NCBI RefSeq assembly: GCF_025370755.1
Contig: NZ_JAMXFC010000016.1
Coordinates: 58,117 to 122,116, forward strand
DNA length: 64,000 nucleotides
Source: Laspinema sp. D2d
GTDB taxonomy: Bacteria > Cyanobacteriota > Cyanobacteriia > Cyanobacteriales > Laspinemataceae
Direction: 5' to 3'
Part shown: one piece after another, positions 8,676-16,890 of the stretch
Layout: the number at the start of each line of letters is the position of its first letter
How positions within the stretch are numbered: the stretch's first letter is position 1
Translations under genes and position numbers: made by a program
Notes under the pieces: model-generated
What the model saw: only the letters and a program-made list of their open reading frames with translations
What the model was told of the DNA's origin: nothing
Database searches by the model: none

Positions 8676-9452
8676 ATGAAATTTGGATTAGACGATTATG
8701 CTCATTTACAATCCCCCTTACATCAATGGGAACCCCGATGTAAGTTAATGGGGTTGATGGGATTAATTTTTGCTTTTGCAATGGTGCGGGATCAGCGCTT
8801 AATTTTTCCCATGTTAGGAGTGAGTGCGGGTATTTATGCCCTGTCTCACCTCCCGATTTCTTACTGGCGAACGCGGTTGCGCTATCCAGGATTATTTTTA
8901 CTGGGAGTTGTGGGATTTCTCCCCTTTATTTCCGGACAGACGGTGCTATTTCAATTTGGACCTCTGGCCCTGTATCAAGAAGGAACGCTGGCAATGGTAG
9001 GCATTGCCAGTCGGTTTTTAGCGATTATTACCCTGTCGTTGGTTTTGTTTGGAACGGCTTCTTTTTTAACCACCATTAGAACCCTGCGATCGCTGGGGAT
9101 TTCTCCCATTTTAACCGATATGATGGTGCTGTTTTATCGGTATTTGTTTGAACTCGGCGATCGCCTGCATACCATGCAATCCGCGATGGGCTTGCGAGGG
9201 TTTAAACGTACCCGCCTCACCCCTCGCGCTTTACACACTTTTGCCTCGGTTGCAGGAACACTTTTAGTCCAAAGTTATGAACAATCGGAACGAATTTATC
9301 AGGCGATGCGATTGCGGGGCTATGGTCAAAAAACCGTTTTATCCCAGAGTCAGCCTTGGCAATTGAAAGATGCCCTAGGTCTAGGATTAGTTCTGGGCCT
9401 TGCTAGTATGTTTATGGCAGCGGAATTTTGGCTATCTTCGGGCCGTTTATAA
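8676..9452 (+). CDS. cbiQ: ECF transporter transmembrane (T) subunit CbiQ/NikQ
   Basis: 258-residue integral membrane T-component that couples the ATPase to CbiM. Hydrophobic helices run through LMGLMGLIFAFAMV, YPGLFLLGVVGFLPFI and FLAIITLSLVLFG. The cytoplasmic coupling region carries two Ala-x-x-Arg-Gly type motifs (AMGLRGF and QAMRLRGYG), typical of the ATPase-contacting helices of this family. ATG at 8676 follows the Shine-Dalgarno AAAGGAA at 8664-8670. The 3' end overlaps the convergent K+ channel gene by 6 bp. The matching ATPase gene is displaced to 10477 by that antisense gene. Confidence 0.94.
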   Translation: MKFGLDDYAHLQSPLHQWEPRCKLMGLMGLIFAFAMVRDQRLIFPMLGVSAGIYALSHLPISYWRTRLRYPGLFLLGVVGFLPFISGQTVLFQFGPLALYQEGTLAMVGIASRFLAIITLSLVLFGTASFLTTIRTLRSLGISPILTDMMVLFYRYLFELGDRLHTMQSAMGLRGFKRTRLTPRALHTFASVAGTLLVQSYEQSERIYQAMRLRGYGQKTVLSQSQPWQLKDALGLGLVLGLASMFMAAEFWLSSGRL

Positions 9453-10409
9453 TTTAAAGTTCCGAGAGGCTTCTTCATATAAAGACAAGGCTAAATCGCG
9501 GATTAGTTCTTCATTAGCAAAACTATCCCCAAATTTAGTTTTCGCCATTTCAATACAGGTTTTCATCACATCTGATGAGCGATCAAGATGATGGGCGATC
9601 GCCAACCATTCCGCATCTTCCCAGGGAGATAGATTAGGAGTTTTCATCTCGGCGACCTTTCTTCGTTGCAGTTCCTCCGAAAATCCAGCCGCAACAATCC
9701 CCGCAGGCAAGGCAAACAATCCAATCCCAATAAAGGCTAGGGTTGCCCCAAATAATTTACCCAAAGGCGTTACCGGATACACATCCCCATATCCCACGGT
9801 AGTTAAAGTTACCACTCCCCACCACATTGCTGCCGGAATACTCGGAAACGCCTCCGGTTGTTCCTGACTTTCAGCAAAAAACATCAAACTTGAGGCGAAA
9901 ATTAGTAAAATAAATACGGTAAACAAGGTCATGACTAATTCATTTTTTTTAGAATCAATCACCCGGAGAATGGTTTGGAGGGCTTCCGAGTATCGAATTA
10001 ATTTCAGCAGTCGCAATAAGCGGAAAACATTAGCAAATTTTATTGCCTTAATAAAAGGAAATAATAACATTAAATAAAACGGTAAGATTGCCATTAAATC
10101 AATCACCACTAAGGGCGTCATCGCATAGCGCAATCTTCCCCAAACCGGATGAGCATATCGTGGATCGATAGTACAGCACCAAAGTTGGATCATATATAAT
10201 AAACTAAAGCAGGCTACGGCCACCAGTTCGATTTCATCTACGAACAACTTAAAATTAGAGGAAATAAATGCTGAAGTTTCCAAAATAAAAGCTGTCACGT
10301 CTACAACCACTAACAGACTCACCGCCCAGTCATCAACTCGGCTTAATAAATCCGTCGGGTCCGAAGATTCGAGAATTTGATAAACTCTAGCTTTTAGGGA
10401 TTGGCTCAT
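9447..10409 (-). CDS. Voltage-gated potassium channel-like ion transporter
   Basis: 320-residue plasma-membrane protein with six transmembrane segments of the Kv type. S1 is around WAVSLLVVVDVTAFIL. S4 resembles FANVFRLLRLLKLIRYSEAL, with Arg/Lys at roughly three-residue spacing. The pore loop contains the K+ selectivity filter TTVGYGD, followed by S6 GATLAFIGIGLFALPAGIVAAGF. The C-terminal cytoplasmic tail has no recognisable RCK/TrkA domain. The gene is transcribed against the ECF transporter genes, lying between cbiQ (6-bp tail overlap) and cbiO (divergent, 67 bp between start codons). Whether the location has meaning for metal or potassium physiology is unknown; it could simply be an insertion into an ancestral operon. 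Confidence 0.94.
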   Translation of the reverse strand: MSQSLKARVYQILESSDPTDLLSRVDDWAVSLLVVVDVTAFILETSAFISSNFKLFVDEIELVAVACFSLLYMIQLWCCTIDPRYAHPVWGRLRYAMTPLVVIDLMAILPFYLMLLFPFIKAIKFANVFRLLRLLKLIRYSEALQTILRVIDSKKNELVMTLFTVFILLIFASSLMFFAESQEQPEAFPSIPAAMWWGVVTLTTVGYGDVYPVTPLGKLFGATLAFIGIGLFALPAGIVAAGFSEELQRRKVAEMKTPNLSPWEDAEWLAIAHHLDRSSDVMKTCIEMAKTKFGDSFANEELIRDLALSLYEEASRNFKL

Positions 10410-10476
10410 GATGTGTGATTTAGCTCATGACGCTTTTAAAAAGTAACCGCACTTATTGCTCATCTTATCATATCCG

Positions 10477-11316
10477 ATGAAAGAACAGATAGAACCCTTG
10501 ACCGCTCATAACCGGACAGACCATCTACCGGGAAATCTTTTAGAAGTCTCATCGAATCCTGCGGCCAGAGAACCGGAGACGATGGCGATCGCCATTCATG
10601 AACTCTGCTTTTCTTACCCGGATAAAGCTGATGTTTTACAAAACATTAATTTGCGCATCCAACCCGGCGATCGCGTTGGACTGATTGGGTCCAATGGTGC
10701 AGGCAAAACCAGTTTATTTTTATCAATTTGTGGCATTCTTAAGCCTACTTCCGGTCAAATTACCCTCTTTAATCGCCCCGTAGTTCCAGGGGAATTCTAT
10801 CCAGAAATTGGCTTAGTTTTTCAAAACCCCAACGATCAGCTATTCTCGGCGTCTGTCTGGGATGATGTTGCTTTTGGACCGCAAAACATGGGACTGTCTG
10901 GGTCAGAATTGAGCGATCGCGTTAGAACCGCCCTCGATTTAACCGGGGTTCGGGACCTAGAAACTCGTCCCCCTCACCATCTTTCCGGCGGACAAAAGCG
11001 CATGGTAGCGATCGCCACCGTTCTTGCCATGCAACCTCAAATTATCCTCTATGACGAACCCAGCGCCAACCTAGATTTACGAGCCCGTCGGCGTTTAATC
11101 CACTTTTTACAAACCTCTGAGGAAACATTACTCATTTCCTCTCACGACTTAGAACTGATACTAGAAGTGTGCGATCGGGTCATTCTCATGGACGAAGGAC
11201 GCATCATCACCACCGGCAGTCCCGATGTTGTCATGGCAGATGCACCCCTGATGGAAGCACATGGTTTGGAAAAACCCCACTCCCTCCTCCTCCATCGCCC
11301 GCTTCATCACCCCTAA
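10477..11316 (+). CDS. cbiO: Ni/Co ECF transporter ATPase CbiO/NikO
   Basis: ABC ATPase powering the CbiM/CbiQ transporter. Walker A GSNGAGKTSL, Q-loop VFQNPNDQLF (the FQNPxDQ form typical of ECF ATPases), signature LSGGQKRMVAIA, Walker B IILYDEPSANLD and H-loop SSHDLEL are all intact. The start is uncertain. TTG at 10456 is possible, ATG at 10477 is taken here, and ATG at 10582 (MAIAIHELCF, with GGAG just upstream) would match the usual family N-terminus and remove a 35-residue low-homology leader. The gene is separated from cbiQ by the antisense K+ channel gene, so it needs its own promoter. A strong terminator follows at 11378. Confidence 0.94.
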   Translation: MKEQIEPLTAHNRTDHLPGNLLEVSSNPAAREPETMAIAIHELCFSYPDKADVLQNINLRIQPGDRVGLIGSNGAGKTSLFLSICGILKPTSGQITLFNRPVVPGEFYPEIGLVFQNPNDQLFSASVWDDVAFGPQNMGLSGSELSDRVRTALDLTGVRDLETRPPHHLSGGQKRMVAIATVLAMQPQIILYDEPSANLDLRARRRLIHFLQTSEETLLISSHDLELILEVCDRVILMDEGRIITTGSPDVVMADAPLMEAHGLEKPHSLLLHRPLHHP

Positions 11317-11667
11317 TCGGGGACTCTACCCTTAGAATTCTTCCGCAATTCTCCGCCAGAGGGCTACTCCCACTTAGAACCCGGGTTTCTTGTCCAATTT
11401 TCTGGTAATTTGCCAGAAATTAGGGCCAGAAACCCGGTTTTTTGTCATTTAATCCGGTGGTGACCCCCAAGAAAAAGGGGCGATCGCCTCAGTTATATAA
11501 ATGTTCTGTATCAACCCTACGCAACCTGCACCAGACATCCTGCCGTCTGTATAACCTATCTGGGAAGTGCGGATTTCCCCGGCCAAGACAGAATATCCAA
11601 TTGTCTAAGCACAAATCAAGCTTTCCCTGTATCATAATCCTTTAGCCGATCAATAGGAGAGATTCTC
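11317..11667. other. Intergenic gap after cbiO
   Basis: Besides the terminator at 11378-11444 this stretch holds no supported gene. A 67-codon plus-strand frame beginning inside the terminator hairpin has no family resemblance and was not called. The promoter of the small membrane protein at 11668 must lie in the last 200 bases. Confidence 0.45.
11378..11444 (+). terminator. Strong factor-independent terminator after cbiO
   Basis: A long two-part hairpin. The outer arms are AACCCGGGTTTCT and AGAAACCCGGTT (one bulged C), the inner arms AATTTTCTGG and CCAGAAATT. The right arm runs into a T-tract (GGTTTTTTG). The AGAAACCCGGTTT motif is also known as a common cyanobacterial dispersed hairpin, so this may be a repeat serving as terminator. 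Confidence 0.8.
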
Positions 11668-12021
11668 ATGGATATCGTTAGCTTGCTCATTACCTGGATC
11701 GTAACCGCAATCAGCTTGTTTATTATCTCTAAACTGCCCACCGGCGTAGAAATAGATGGATTTAACAAAGCCTTAATTTCTGCTGCTGTCTTTGGCATAT
11801 TAAATGCGCTGATTGGTCCCGTTTTACGAGTTTTAGCCTTGCCGATTACCTTCCTTACCCTGGGATTATTCAGCCTGATTATCAATGCGATTATCTTTGG
11901 ATTAGCCGCTTGGTTAGTGACCGGATTTCGCCTGCGTTGGGGATTTTGGAGTGCCCTCATCGGGACCTTAGCCCTCAGCTTTATCAACTCCATCCTGTTT
12001 AACCTGTTGGCAAAGCTTTAA
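11668..12021 (+). CDS. Phage-holin-4_2/YvlD-type small membrane protein
   Basis: 117-residue protein made of four hydrophobic helices, matching the PF04020-like (phage_holin_4_2, YvlD) family. Typical features are KLPTGVEIDGF after the first helix, ALISAAVFGILNALIGPVLR, LPITFLTLGLFSLIINAIIF and a final helix FINSILFNLL. Despite the name these chromosomal proteins are not lysis holins; their role, possibly envelope-related, is unknown. The start ATG has Shine-Dalgarno AGGAGA at 11655-11660. No phage genes surround it. Confidence 0.88.
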   Translation: MDIVSLLITWIVTAISLFIISKLPTGVEIDGFNKALISAAVFGILNALIGPVLRVLALPITFLTLGLFSLIINAIIFGLAAWLVTGFRLRWGFWSALIGTLALSFINSILFNLLAKL

Positions 12022-12099
12022 TCCTAAACTAGGCAAAATTACCCCGCCTAACTTCCTTCTAAAGTGGGTAAACCCAAAAGCGATCGCCCCTCTTGCTAC

Positions 12100-13272
12100 T
12101 TAAAATAAAGACAATTGTCGATACTCAGGCATTTCTTGTACATCACAACTCGGCGATCGCTTTTCTGTAGAGTTACCCCTAAACGGAATCCCCTCATCCA
12201 GACAGTCCAACGCTTGTTTAATATTCCGGGCTAACTGTTGAGCAAACTTGACCGGAACTGCATTCCCAATCTGCAAATGAATATCCCGTTTATTCCCCCC
12301 AATAAATACCCAATCGTCCGGAAAGGTTTGTAATCGCGCATATTCCCGATGGGTAAAACTCCGAATTCGCGACGCCTCAATTCGCCACAAAGGAACTGTC
12401 GATTGAGAATTCCGGACAAACTCACCCTTAACTCGATCTTTTTCATACCGTCCCGCCACCACATTTCCCTGTGCCCATCCCCAAATTGTTGCTGAATCTA
12501 TCGCGGGAAAAGGTGCATCAAAAGACCGAATGGGATGACCATCAGATGCTGTTCTGGATAACCGAACCGGCAGGACTTCCTCATCTAAATTAAAAGAATT
12601 CCCGGTTTCTCGATGCACTTTACTCTTAAATCCCCATTGCGGGTTGTGGTTCGGCAGTTCCCTTTCTTCTCCTTGAGCTAAATCGTAAATAAAGTCTCGA
12701 ATAGTTGTGAGGTTTCCGGGTCTTGGTAACTCATATTCCGAGACTAAATTATCTTTAAATCCCATAAAAATAAACCGACGTCTCGTTTGAGGAACCCCAT
12801 AATAGCAGACCTTGAAAATATCAGAAACCACCTGATAGCCAATTTGATTAAGTTCTTGAATAATAGTTTCACTAAAGGGCAAACCCGTCTGAGGCGATCG
12901 CATGGTTCGCAAATTGAGTACATTTTCAATCAAAACAATCCGAGGCTGACAAATTTTCGCAATCCGAATCACCTCTTGATAGAGTAAATTTCTGGGATCA
13001 CTTTCTTCACGGTTTCCCCCCAAGGAAAATCCTTGACAGGGAACCCCAGCCAGCAAAACATCCGGTTGTTCCGATAACTGGGGAGAGTAAGAACGGACAT
13101 CAGCTAATTTGACATTCCAGTGACTTCTATTTTGTTCTAGCGTTTGAATACACCAAGGATTGATATCAATGGCTTCTAAGACCCTAAATCCCTCCATTTC
13201 AAACCCTAAATCTAATCCACCTGCACCCGCAAATAGACTCAAAACTGAATAGGGAGATTTTTGGGAAATCAT
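12100..13272 (-). CDS. C5 DNA cytosine methyltransferase (type II RM)
   Basis: DNA (cytosine-5) methyltransferase of about 390 residues. Motif I is VLSLFAGAGGLDLGF, motif IV AGVPCQGFSLGG with the catalytic Cys, motif VI ENVLNLR, motif VIII QTRRRFIFMGF, and motifs IX-X end with LQIGNAVPVKFAQQLARNI. The target-recognition region lies between roughly residues 200 and 320 and does not reveal the site. ATG at 13272 places motif I a few residues from the N-terminus, as usual in the family. A TTG at 13302 would add ten residues and leave 8 bp to the upstream endonuclease gene. Together the two genes form a restriction-modification unit transcribed endonuclease first. Confidence 0.95.
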   Translation of the reverse strand: MISQKSPYSVLSLFAGAGGLDLGFEMEGFRVLEAIDINPWCIQTLEQNRSHWNVKLADVRSYSPQLSEQPDVLLAGVPCQGFSLGGNREESDPRNLLYQEVIRIAKICQPRIVLIENVLNLRTMRSPQTGLPFSETIIQELNQIGYQVVSDIFKVCYYGVPQTRRRFIFMGFKDNLVSEYELPRPGNLTTIRDFIYDLAQGEERELPNHNPQWGFKSKVHRETGNSFNLDEEVLPVRLSRTASDGHPIRSFDAPFPAIDSATIWGWAQGNVVAGRYEKDRVKGEFVRNSQSTVPLWRIEASRIRSFTHREYARLQTFPDDWVFIGGNKRDIHLQIGNAVPVKFAQQLARNIKQALDCLDEGIPFRGNSTEKRSPSCDVQEMPEYRQLSLF

Positions 13273-13310
13273 AGTTAAGGATGGCGGAGATAACTTCTTC
13301 AATATTTTAG

Positions 13311-14087
13311 CTAATAATTGAATTTTTTAAAAGTAACGTGGGGTCCCTCTACTCCCTTAACTCGGTAGGCTAAAAAGCGATGAACTCTCCCCGATGAGGG
13401 ATTTTTTTGATAATTTGGAGTTAAGGTATTGCTTCTTAAATCAAAAGAATAGCCTATGACTTGTTGATCGGCTTCTACACGCACGAGTTCCCCCACCACA
13501 TTAAGGCGTGGATCTGGCTCATGTTTATCGGGTATAATTAGGGTAATTTGTTGCTCAGTGCCCGTTATAATTCCGTAAGGTGTTGGGGCAATATACATCT
13601 TTCTATCCCGAATTTTAAGGTCCCCATAACTTCCAAATCCTGTCAAGCTTTTATTTTTATGAACATACTGGCGATCGGCATTTAAAAAGTCCCCATGACA
13701 GATAACGAGGTCAAGAACGGGATACTCATTCTCCTTAACATGGGCAGGATATCGCCCAAAAACATAGTAAATCGTTCTTTCTTTGTGATCTCCGATGGGA
13801 ACTTGGCTGTTACAGTCATAATCGGCGCTTCTTCCTGGGAAAGCTAGACCTTTAATTTCATACCCTTCTGGCTGGTCAGTCAATATAAAATCTGGGTAAA
13901 GATTTCGTCCGGGTTTTTTATAGTTAATTTCGGCTTCTTCCAATCGATTTTCAAACCATTTTTGAAAATGAAATTCTTTATCTTGAAGACTGGTTCTCTG
14001 GATTAAAGCCCCTCGAATGATGGCACGATGGCAGGCTATAAAAATATCCACGCATTGAGGTTGATTAAACTTTATTTTTGCGTTCAT
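13311..14087 (-). CDS. Probable type II restriction endonuclease (PD-(D/E)XK)
   Basis: 258-residue protein lying immediately upstream of the C5 methyltransferase on the same strand. A PD-(D/E)XK-type active site can be read: YPDF followed ten residues later by YEIKG (D, then E-x-K). The N-terminal region has FHFQKWFENRLEEAEINYKKPGRNLYPD, common in this fold just before the catalytic Asp. Later parts (YVFGRYP, LDLVICHGDFLN) look like the core and recognition region. The assignment rests on this motif plus position. A relationship to NgoBV/NlaIV-type enzymes is possible but not established from sequence reading. Start ATG at 14087; the upstream region is AT-rich. Confidence 0.8.
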   Translation of the reverse strand: MNAKIKFNQPQCVDIFIACHRAIIRGALIQRTSLQDKEFHFQKWFENRLEEAEINYKKPGRNLYPDFILTDQPEGYEIKGLAFPGRSADYDCNSQVPIGDHKERTIYYVFGRYPAHVKENEYPVLDLVICHGDFLNADRQYVHKNKSLTGFGSYGDLKIRDRKMYIAPTPYGIITGTEQQITLIIPDKHEPDPRLNVVGELVRVEADQQVIGYSFDLRSNTLTPNYQKNPSSGRVHRFLAYRVKGVEGPHVTFKKFNY

Positions 14088-14186
14088 TTTACTAACAATT
14101 ACCTCCGGTTGTCCCTGAAACTCTTATCCCAATAGTCTTATATTTATTTTAAATTTTACCCGCTTAAATTAAAGACCAAAGTTTGA

Positions 14187-14202
14187 GCCCGCCTAAGCGG
14201 GC
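14187..14202. repeat. AGCCCGC/GCGGGCT palindrome
   Basis: GCCCGC-CTAA-GCGGGC forms a perfect 6-bp stem between the endonuclease gene and the downstream ABC permease gene. A related element is GCCCGC-GCAG-GCGGGC at 37817-37832. The hairpin may terminate transcription, but the sequence belongs to a dispersed palindromic family. Confidence 0.6.
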
Positions 14203-14241
14203 TACTTTGATGTAATTCCATGCTGATAGAGTCAGGAATTT

Positions 14242-15066
14242 TTAATCCTGCTGATTGGCAAATTGACGCGCCCCGAGGAAGGATAATCCTAAAGCCGCGA
14301 TCGCCAGAACCACAATACTATACCAGGGAAACTGGTTCATATTGTAAGCTGCGGCCCTTAAACCGATACTCGTATAGGTCAAAGGCAACAGATAAACCAC
14401 CACTTTTAAGGCTGCCGGTAATTGCGCGGGGTCAAAAAAAGTTGCCCCTAAAAATGACATGGGAACAATGATAAAATTGTTGTAAACTCCCACACTTTCT
14501 AAGGATTTCACAGTTAATCCCACTAAAACGCCTAAGCCCGAAAAGACTGCACAATTGAGCAGCAACAGCAGTAAAAATAGGGGGTTAAGGAAACTCCAAA
14601 TTTTTCCGGTAAACAGAATGGCAACCAAAAGGACGGAACCTGATGTCATCAACCCTCGCAAAATTCCGGCCATCATTTTACCCAGATATAAGGAAAGGGG
14701 ATGAATCGGCATCAGCAGCATTTCTTCAAAGTTTTTGGTAAATAAGCGTTCCCCACAAATGGAAAACACTGTTCCCGCAAAACAGATCGTCATGGAAGAA
14801 AGGGCAACCATCCCGGGTAACATGAATTCTAGGTAACTATTCGCCCCATCTAGTCCCGATCGCATGGTATTTCCTAATCCTAAGCCAAATGCTAGGATAT
14901 AGATCAACGGAGAGACCAGTCCCGAGGCCGCCACTTGTACCACTCGCACTCGTAAATCTAGCCAGTCTCCCCATAAAATTGTGATACTATCGTCCCACAA
15001 GGTGGAGAGGGGCGATCGCGATCGCCCAAAAGTTACTTCCGATTTTAGTTTGAGTTCAGATGCCAC
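14242..15066 (-). CDS. ABC-2 type transporter permease
   Basis: 274-residue membrane protein of the ABC-2 permease class (ABC exporters for drugs or polysaccharides). About six hydrophobic segments are visible: VVQVAASGLVSPLIYILAF, ITFA-like FAGTVFSI, GLMTSGSVLLVAILF, LFLLLLLLNCAVFSGLGVLVG and the C-terminal YSIVVLAIAALGLSFLG. The conserved segment between helices 2 and 3 reads ERLFTKNFEEMLLMPIHPLSLYLGKM, and FIIVPMSFLGATFFDPAQLP precedes helix 5. Both are typical of the family. No partner ATPase gene is adjacent in this window, so the substrate is unknown. A HIP1-rich N-terminal segment precedes the first helix. The next minus-strand gene upstream is DUF167. Confidence 0.9.
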   Translation of the reverse strand: MASELKLKSEVTFGRSRSPLSTLWDDSITILWGDWLDLRVRVVQVAASGLVSPLIYILAFGLGLGNTMRSGLDGANSYLEFMLPGMVALSSMTICFAGTVFSICGERLFTKNFEEMLLMPIHPLSLYLGKMMAGILRGLMTSGSVLLVAILFTGKIWSFLNPLFLLLLLLNCAVFSGLGVLVGLTVKSLESVGVYNNFIIVPMSFLGATFFDPAQLPAALKVVVYLLPLTYTSIGLRAAAYNMNQFPWYSIVVLAIAALGLSFLGARQFANQQD

Positions 15067-15102
15067 AATACCCGCTTGTTGTCTTGTTTTCCTTCTTCAG
15101 TT

Positions 15103-15324
15103 TTACAACACTTCTACGACTTTATTTCGAGAAGAAACACCTGATTTAATTACAACCGCCGATTTAGGAACCTCAAACTTATCCGACAACAGTTTAATTA
15201 ACTCTGCATTCGCCTTGCCATCAACTGGGGGAGATTTTAAACGAATGGTCAAACTGCCGTCAGGTTCTTCCGTAATCTGCTGCTGTTTAGAATTGGGTTT
15301 AACTTTAATTCGGTAGAGTGGCAC
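15103..15324 (-). CDS. DUF167 (YggU-family) protein
   Basis: 73-residue protein of the widespread DUF167/YggU family, whose function is unknown. The sequence contains the conserved stretch [31 protein letters not shown] and [15 protein letters not shown]. The start is GTG at 15324; the family match starts at residue 2. It lies 3 bp below the pseudogene at 15328-15768 and probably shares its promoter. Confidence 0.9.
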   Translation of the reverse strand: MPLYRIKVKPNSKQQQITEEPDGSLTIRLKSPPVDGKANAELIKLLSDKFEVPKSAVVIKSGVSSRNKVVEVL

Positions 15325-15327
15325 AAT

Positions 15328-15768
15328 TTAAGCAACAATAGGACTAATCATCTGCTCCAACGCCGATCGCGCCGCAAGTAAATCATAGGGAATCCGAGGT
15401 TTCATCGGGTGATAATCCCGGGGATGGGGGGACCCATTTCGCAACACCGCATTCACCACCAGACAGGGTTCATCGCTGAAATTAATCGCACTATGGGGAA
15501 CCCCAGGGGGAATGGTGACTACTGCCGGATAGCGATCGCTCAAAGGAATATAGAGATATTAACGGTCCTGTAACACTATTAACACAAAACTGTCCCGGAC
15601 CACCCGCTATTGATCTGTCTGAAAATGATGGACGAATAAATCATCCCAGGTCCGCGCTTTCACCTGGACTAACATCGTTTCATGACTGGACTGAGGGGTA
15701 TAAAATTCAGTCATTCCAGACTGCATGGTTTCTAAACGCCGAATTTGAATAGACTTAGTTAAACTCAT
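15328..15768 (-). pseudogene. RmlC-like cupin pseudogene with two in-frame stops
   Basis: One continuous reading frame of 147 codons runs from ATG at 15768 to the stop at 15328. It is interrupted by TAG at 15607-15609 and TAA at 15559-15561, with no frameshift. The conceptual product starts MSLTKSIQIRRLETMQSG, continues WDDLFVHHFQTDQ-stop-RVVRDSFVLIVLQDR-stop-YLYIPLSDRYPAVVT, and ends with IPPGVPHSAINF and PHPRDYHPMKPRIPYDL. This resembles small RmlC-like (dTDP-4-dehydrorhamnose 3,5-epimerase-related) cupins of cyanobacteria. A good Shine-Dalgarno (AAGGA on the minus strand, 15775-15779) still precedes the ATG. The 71-codon 3' part alone could be translated from TTG at 15543 but would lack half the barrel. 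Two point nonsense mutations suggest recent decay, unless sequencing errors are involved. Confidence 0.85.
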
Positions 15769-15862
15769 AGATTTTCCTTCACCGGGTTTCTTATGCTTCT
15801 GATTATGACGCGGGAGTTAATAAATTTTTGTAAACATTGTCACCAACTTGTTAAAAGTATGG

Positions 15863-15868
15863 TATAGA
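15863..15868 (+). promoter_or_regulatory. Possible -10 element before small membrane protein gene
   Basis: TATAGA at 15863-15868 (with TATGGT overlapping at 15858-15863) lies about 40 bases before the ATG at 15904. TTGTCA at 15837-15842 could serve as a -35 only with TATGGT, at a 15-bp spacing. This is a weak prediction by eye. Confidence 0.25.
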
Positions 15869-15903
15869 AGGCTGCAAAAGACCCAAATTAAGAGGAATCC
15901 ATC

Positions 15904-16140
15904 ATGACTCAGCAACATCCCCATCCCAAGCGTCGCCCGGATCTCTTCGGATGGATTGTCCGATTTGTCTGTGGGGCGATCGCCGGAATATTTATCGCCA
16001 TTTTCTTCCTTTGGGATGGGATGAATGCCGGAGGTGCGATCGCCTGGAGTTTGGGATTAGGGACCCTCTTCGGGTTCTGTGCGGCCCAATGGGGCGATCG
16101 CTTTTGGCAATTTCTGGGGCGCTGGTGGGGATGGTTTTAA
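15904..16140 (+). CDS. Small two-helix membrane protein, unknown
   Basis: 78-residue hypothetical protein. A short basic, His/Pro-rich N-terminus (TQQHPHPKRRPDLFGW) precedes two hydrophobic segments, FVCGAIAGIFIAIFFLW and AIAWSLGLGTLFGFCAAQ. The end is tryptophan-rich (FWQFLGRWWGWF). AGAGGAA just upstream at 15892-15898 is a good ribosome binding site and decides the start. No family name can be given with certainty. It converges with the DJ-1 gene, 13 bp apart. Confidence 0.75.
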   Translation: MTQQHPHPKRRPDLFGWIVRFVCGAIAGIFIAIFFLWDGMNAGGAIAWSLGLGTLFGFCAAQWGDRFWQFLGRWWGWF

Positions 16141-16153
16141 CCCAGATTGAGGG

Positions 16154-16753
16154 TTAAACTGCCGCTAGGTCGCGATGTTCGATTTTAGTGCCTAAAACCT
16201 TGAGAAATTCAGCCAACCAAGCGGAATGGGCGGGCCAAGCGGGGGCCGTGACTAGATTACCATCCACGATCGCCTCATCTACTGCGATCGCCACATAAGT
16301 CCCCCCAGCGCGAGTCACATCTGGACCACAGGCCGGGTAAGCAGTGCAGCGTTTCCCTTGCAGAACATCTGCTGCTGCCAACAGTTGCAATCCGTGACAA
16401 ATCGAGGCGATCGGCTTATTTTCCTGCGCAAAATGACGGGTAATTTCCAAAACCCGCTGATTCAGGCGAATGTATTCCGGCGCACGTCCCCCGGGAATCA
16501 CCAAGGCATCATAAGTCGCCGGATCCACATCCGCAAACGTCGCATTCAGGGTAAAATTATGACCCGGTTTTTCGCTATAGGTTTGGTCCCCTTCAAAATC
16601 GTGAATCGCAGTCCGAACCGTTTCCCCGGCACTCTTATCGGGACAGACAGCATGAACAATATGGCCCACCATTTGCAGCGCTTGAAAGGGGACCATCACT
16701 TCATAATCTTCCACATAATCGCCCACCAACATTAAAATCCGCTTTCCAGTCAT
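16154..16753 (-). CDS. DJ-1/PfpI family protein
   Basis: 199-residue cytoplasmic protein of the DJ-1/PfpI superfamily. The nucleophile elbow reads [18 protein letters not shown] with the reactive Cys. [22 protein letters not shown] near the N-terminus supplies the conserved Glu, and [16 protein letters not shown] precedes the elbow. Relatives act as deglycases, hydrolases or stress proteins; the reaction here is not known. ATG at 16753 is preferred because AAGGAG lies 7 bases upstream on the coding strand. A TTG at 16771 would extend it by six residues into that site. A long inverted repeat separates it from petN, which lies upstream on the same strand. Confidence 0.93.
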   Translation of the reverse strand: MTGKRILMLVGDYVEDYEVMVPFQALQMVGHIVHAVCPDKSAGETVRTAIHDFEGDQTYSEKPGHNFTLNATFADVDPATYDALVIPGGRAPEYIRLNQRVLEITRHFAQENKPIASICHGLQLLAAADVLQGKRCTAYPACGPDVTRAGGTYVAIAVDEAIVDGNLVTAPAWPAHSAWLAEFLKVLGTKIEHRDLAAV

Positions 16754-16785
16754 GTTTGGACTCCTTGGCAAAATTTAAGAGACAA

Positions 16786-16837
16786 AAAATGAAGCAAAGC
16801 TGACTTCCTGTGTAACAAGTCAACTTTGCTTCATTTT
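16786..16837 (-). terminator. Long inverted repeat, petN terminator
   Basis: Arms of 21 bases (AAAATGAAGCAAAGCTGACTT at 16786-16806 and its near-perfect complement at 16817-16837, one C/A mismatch) with a 10-base loop lie between petN and the DJ-1 gene. The A-rich left edge becomes a T-tract on the minus strand, so the hairpin is well placed to end petN transcription. Confidence 0.8.
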
Positions 16838-16890
16838 AATCAGGGGAGGGTAGTGATTACCTCCTGGAGACTAGGGGAAAGACAACGCGC

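Noticed and set aside
11442..11645. 67-codon plus-strand frame after cbiO
   Set aside because: It begins in the T-tract of a terminator hairpin and has no resemblance to known proteins.
11668..12021. Prophage remnant suggested by the holin-like protein
   Set aside because: The family is a common chromosomal membrane protein, and no other phage genes or attachment sites are nearby.
15328..15543. A standalone 71-residue gene starting at TTG
   Set aside because: The sequence upstream continues the same cupin family in frame past two stop codons, so it is the 3' part of a pseudogene.
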